Both the position numbers and the translations under genes were made by a program. A DNA stretch of 7,903 nucleotides from positions 1-7,903 of the forward strand of contig DATBDZ010000205.1 in assembly GCA_036276235.1 (NCBI GenBank), given 5' to 3'. This DNA is from JANWHF01 sp036276235. Its GTDB lineage: Bacteria; Planctomycetota; Phycisphaerae; Tepidisphaerales; Tepidisphaeraceae. The notes under the pieces were generated by a model. The model did not search any database. It was not told the origin of the DNA and saw nothing but the letters and a program-made list of their open reading frames with translations. Positions 7,232 to 7,903 of this stretch are shown piece by piece. How positions within the stretch are numbered: position 1 is the first letter of the stretch; the number at the start of each line of letters is the position of its first letter.

Positions 7232-7312
7232 CGGCGAATTCGGCCCATGTGCATGATCCTGGGCTACTCATCGGTATGTACGAGAGCAATCGGGTAATTC
7301 TGCGCTGGGGGT

Positions 7313-7387
7313 TCCGGGGCTTCCGCCCTCGGCTAACATGATCGAAGGTATGCTTCCTTGATGTTAGCCGAGGGCGGAAGCCCCGGA
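7313..7387. repeat. Perfect 27-bp inverted repeat, REP-like intergenic element
   Basis: The left arm 7313-7339 (core CCGGGGCTTCCGCCCTCGG) and the right arm 7361-7387 are perfect reverse complements, separated by a 21-base loop that itself holds a short AAGG/CCTT pairing. It lies between two reverse-strand genes, 39 bases after the stop of the 147-residue protein and 95 bases before the lipoprotein start. No T-run follows, so it is not a standard intrinsic terminator, though so strong a stem would still protect or stop a transcript. The core resembles a GC-rich repeat I associate with planctomycete genomes, from memory and unverified. The absence of any difference between the arms suggests recent origin or active maintenance. 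Confidence 0.8.
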
Positions 7388-7425
7388 CTCTCGATGCGCG
7401 CAACCCGCTTCTCGTCGAAACGGGA

Positions 7426-7869
7426 TCATACCACCAGCTTATCATCAGCTTGCTCAAAGAGCCCCCGCAGCTCCGCACCCATCCAGGGCTGACCCAGCGC
7501 CCACTGAATCCCGCGGCGCAGGGAAACATTATCGAGCTGGGTGATCCGAGCGGCGCATCGCACGAGCGCCGCGGCGATCGCCCCATAATAAATGACCCCC
7601 GACACTTCGTAGGGCAATCCGGAGTCAGCATGCGCCATCGCGCCTTTCGCGAAAGTGCGAACCTGTTCGAGCAGCGCGATGGATGGCGCGGAATTTCGCA
7701 AGAGTTCACCGAACGTAATGGTTGACCCATCAATCCGCGTCGCAAGCTGATGCCGCAGAATCGCGCCCAAGTCCTCCGGCAGCCAATCGGCGCCGATCGG
7801 ATCGTCGGACAGAAGCCGCGCCAGTCCCGCAGCGGTGGTCTTGTTCAATGCGTCTTTCTCAAGCGTCAT
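7426..7869 (-). CDS. Uncharacterised 147-residue protein
   Basis: An intact, soluble, probably all-helical protein with no export signal. Recognisable blocks are IGADWLPEDLGAILRHQLAT (about 25-44), ITFGELLRNSAPSIALLEQV (about 51-70), then SGVIYYGAIAAALVRCAARI (about 89-108) and LRRGIQWALGQPWMGAELRGLF near the end. The YYGAIAAALV stretch is apolar but too short and interrupted for a certain membrane helix. I believe similar proteins are common and uncharacterised in planctomycetes, but cannot name a family. The ATG at 7869 follows a weak AAGAGAG. It lies upstream of the lipoprotein gene in the same direction, 207 bases away across the large inverted repeat, so co-transcription is doubtful. Confidence 0.8.
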   Translation of the reverse strand: MTLEKDALNKTTAAGLARLLSDDPIGADWLPEDLGAILRHQLATRIDGSTITFGELLRNSAPSIALLEQVRTFAKGAMAHADSGLPYEVSGVIYYGAIAAALVRCAARITQLDNVSLRRGIQWALGQPWMGAELRGLFEQADDKLVV

Positions 7870-7903
7870 AGCCGCTCTCTTCTTCAGAACCCTCTCCCCT
7901 GAC

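Noticed and set aside
6610..7341. 243-residue forward open frame opposite the lipoprotein gene
   Set aside because: It is antisense to a gene with lipobox and ribosome site, and its end (GFRGFRPRLT) is just translated inverted repeat.
7200..7745. 181-residue reverse-strand open frame across the inverted repeat
   Set aside because: It overlaps the 147-residue gene in another frame and reads through the intergenic repeat; its composition is Ser/Arg-rich without any domain.

Overview
The window looks like chromosomal DNA of a GC-rich bacterium, most likely a planctomycete (Planctomycetota, perhaps Pirellulales-like). The strongest evidence is a large secreted protein with the DUF1587/DUF1595/DUF1592/DUF1588/DUF1585 domain series and two CxxCH haem motifs, together with a Tat-exported DUF1552 protein. 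This pair is greatly expanded in planctomycetes, but it also occurs in Verrucomicrobia, Acidobacteria and myxobacteria, so the assignment is inference.

Layout. Bases 1-66 may hold the last codons of an upstream gene, and no gene is visible from there to 296. The DUF1592-type cytochrome runs forward from a TTG start at 297 to 2237. Bases 2238-3760 form a cargo-like block: a doubtful forward small ORF (2265-2546), a reverse-strand vapBC toxin-antitoxin pair (2509-3083) and a reverse-strand uncharacterised 178-residue protein (3177-3713). The DUF1552 gene follows forward (3881-5266). After it come yacG (DNA gyrase inhibitor, 5351-5578) and an NmrA-like NAD(P)-binding protein (5704-6561), both forward. 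The right end is on the reverse strand: a lipoprotein (6637-7218) and an uncharacterised 147-residue protein (7426-7869), separated by a perfect 27-bp inverted repeat.

How the genes may work together. The cytochrome and DUF1552 proteins carry Sec-type and Tat-type export signals and probably act together outside the cytoplasm, but neither has a known reaction. Their genes are usually adjacent. Here about 1.6 kb separates them, yet both starts are preceded by a similar block (TAAACAC-N11-TGACGTAGTGA), which suggests shared regulation or a local duplication. The toxin-antitoxin pair and the two hypothetical genes between them look like accessory insertion; the two hypotheticals end fewer codons in G or C than their neighbours. 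yacG, the NmrA-like gene and the right-hand genes look like ordinary chromosomal genes without an obvious common pathway.

No tRNA, rRNA, CRISPR array, transposase or recognisable defence system beyond vapBC was seen. The features most worth a second look are the duplicated upstream block, the split gene pair and the intergenic repeats (27-bp inverted repeat at 7313-7387, octamer repeat at 6592-6631). Four of the nine better-supported genes use GTG or TTG starts, most of them supported by a Shine-Dalgarno sequence.
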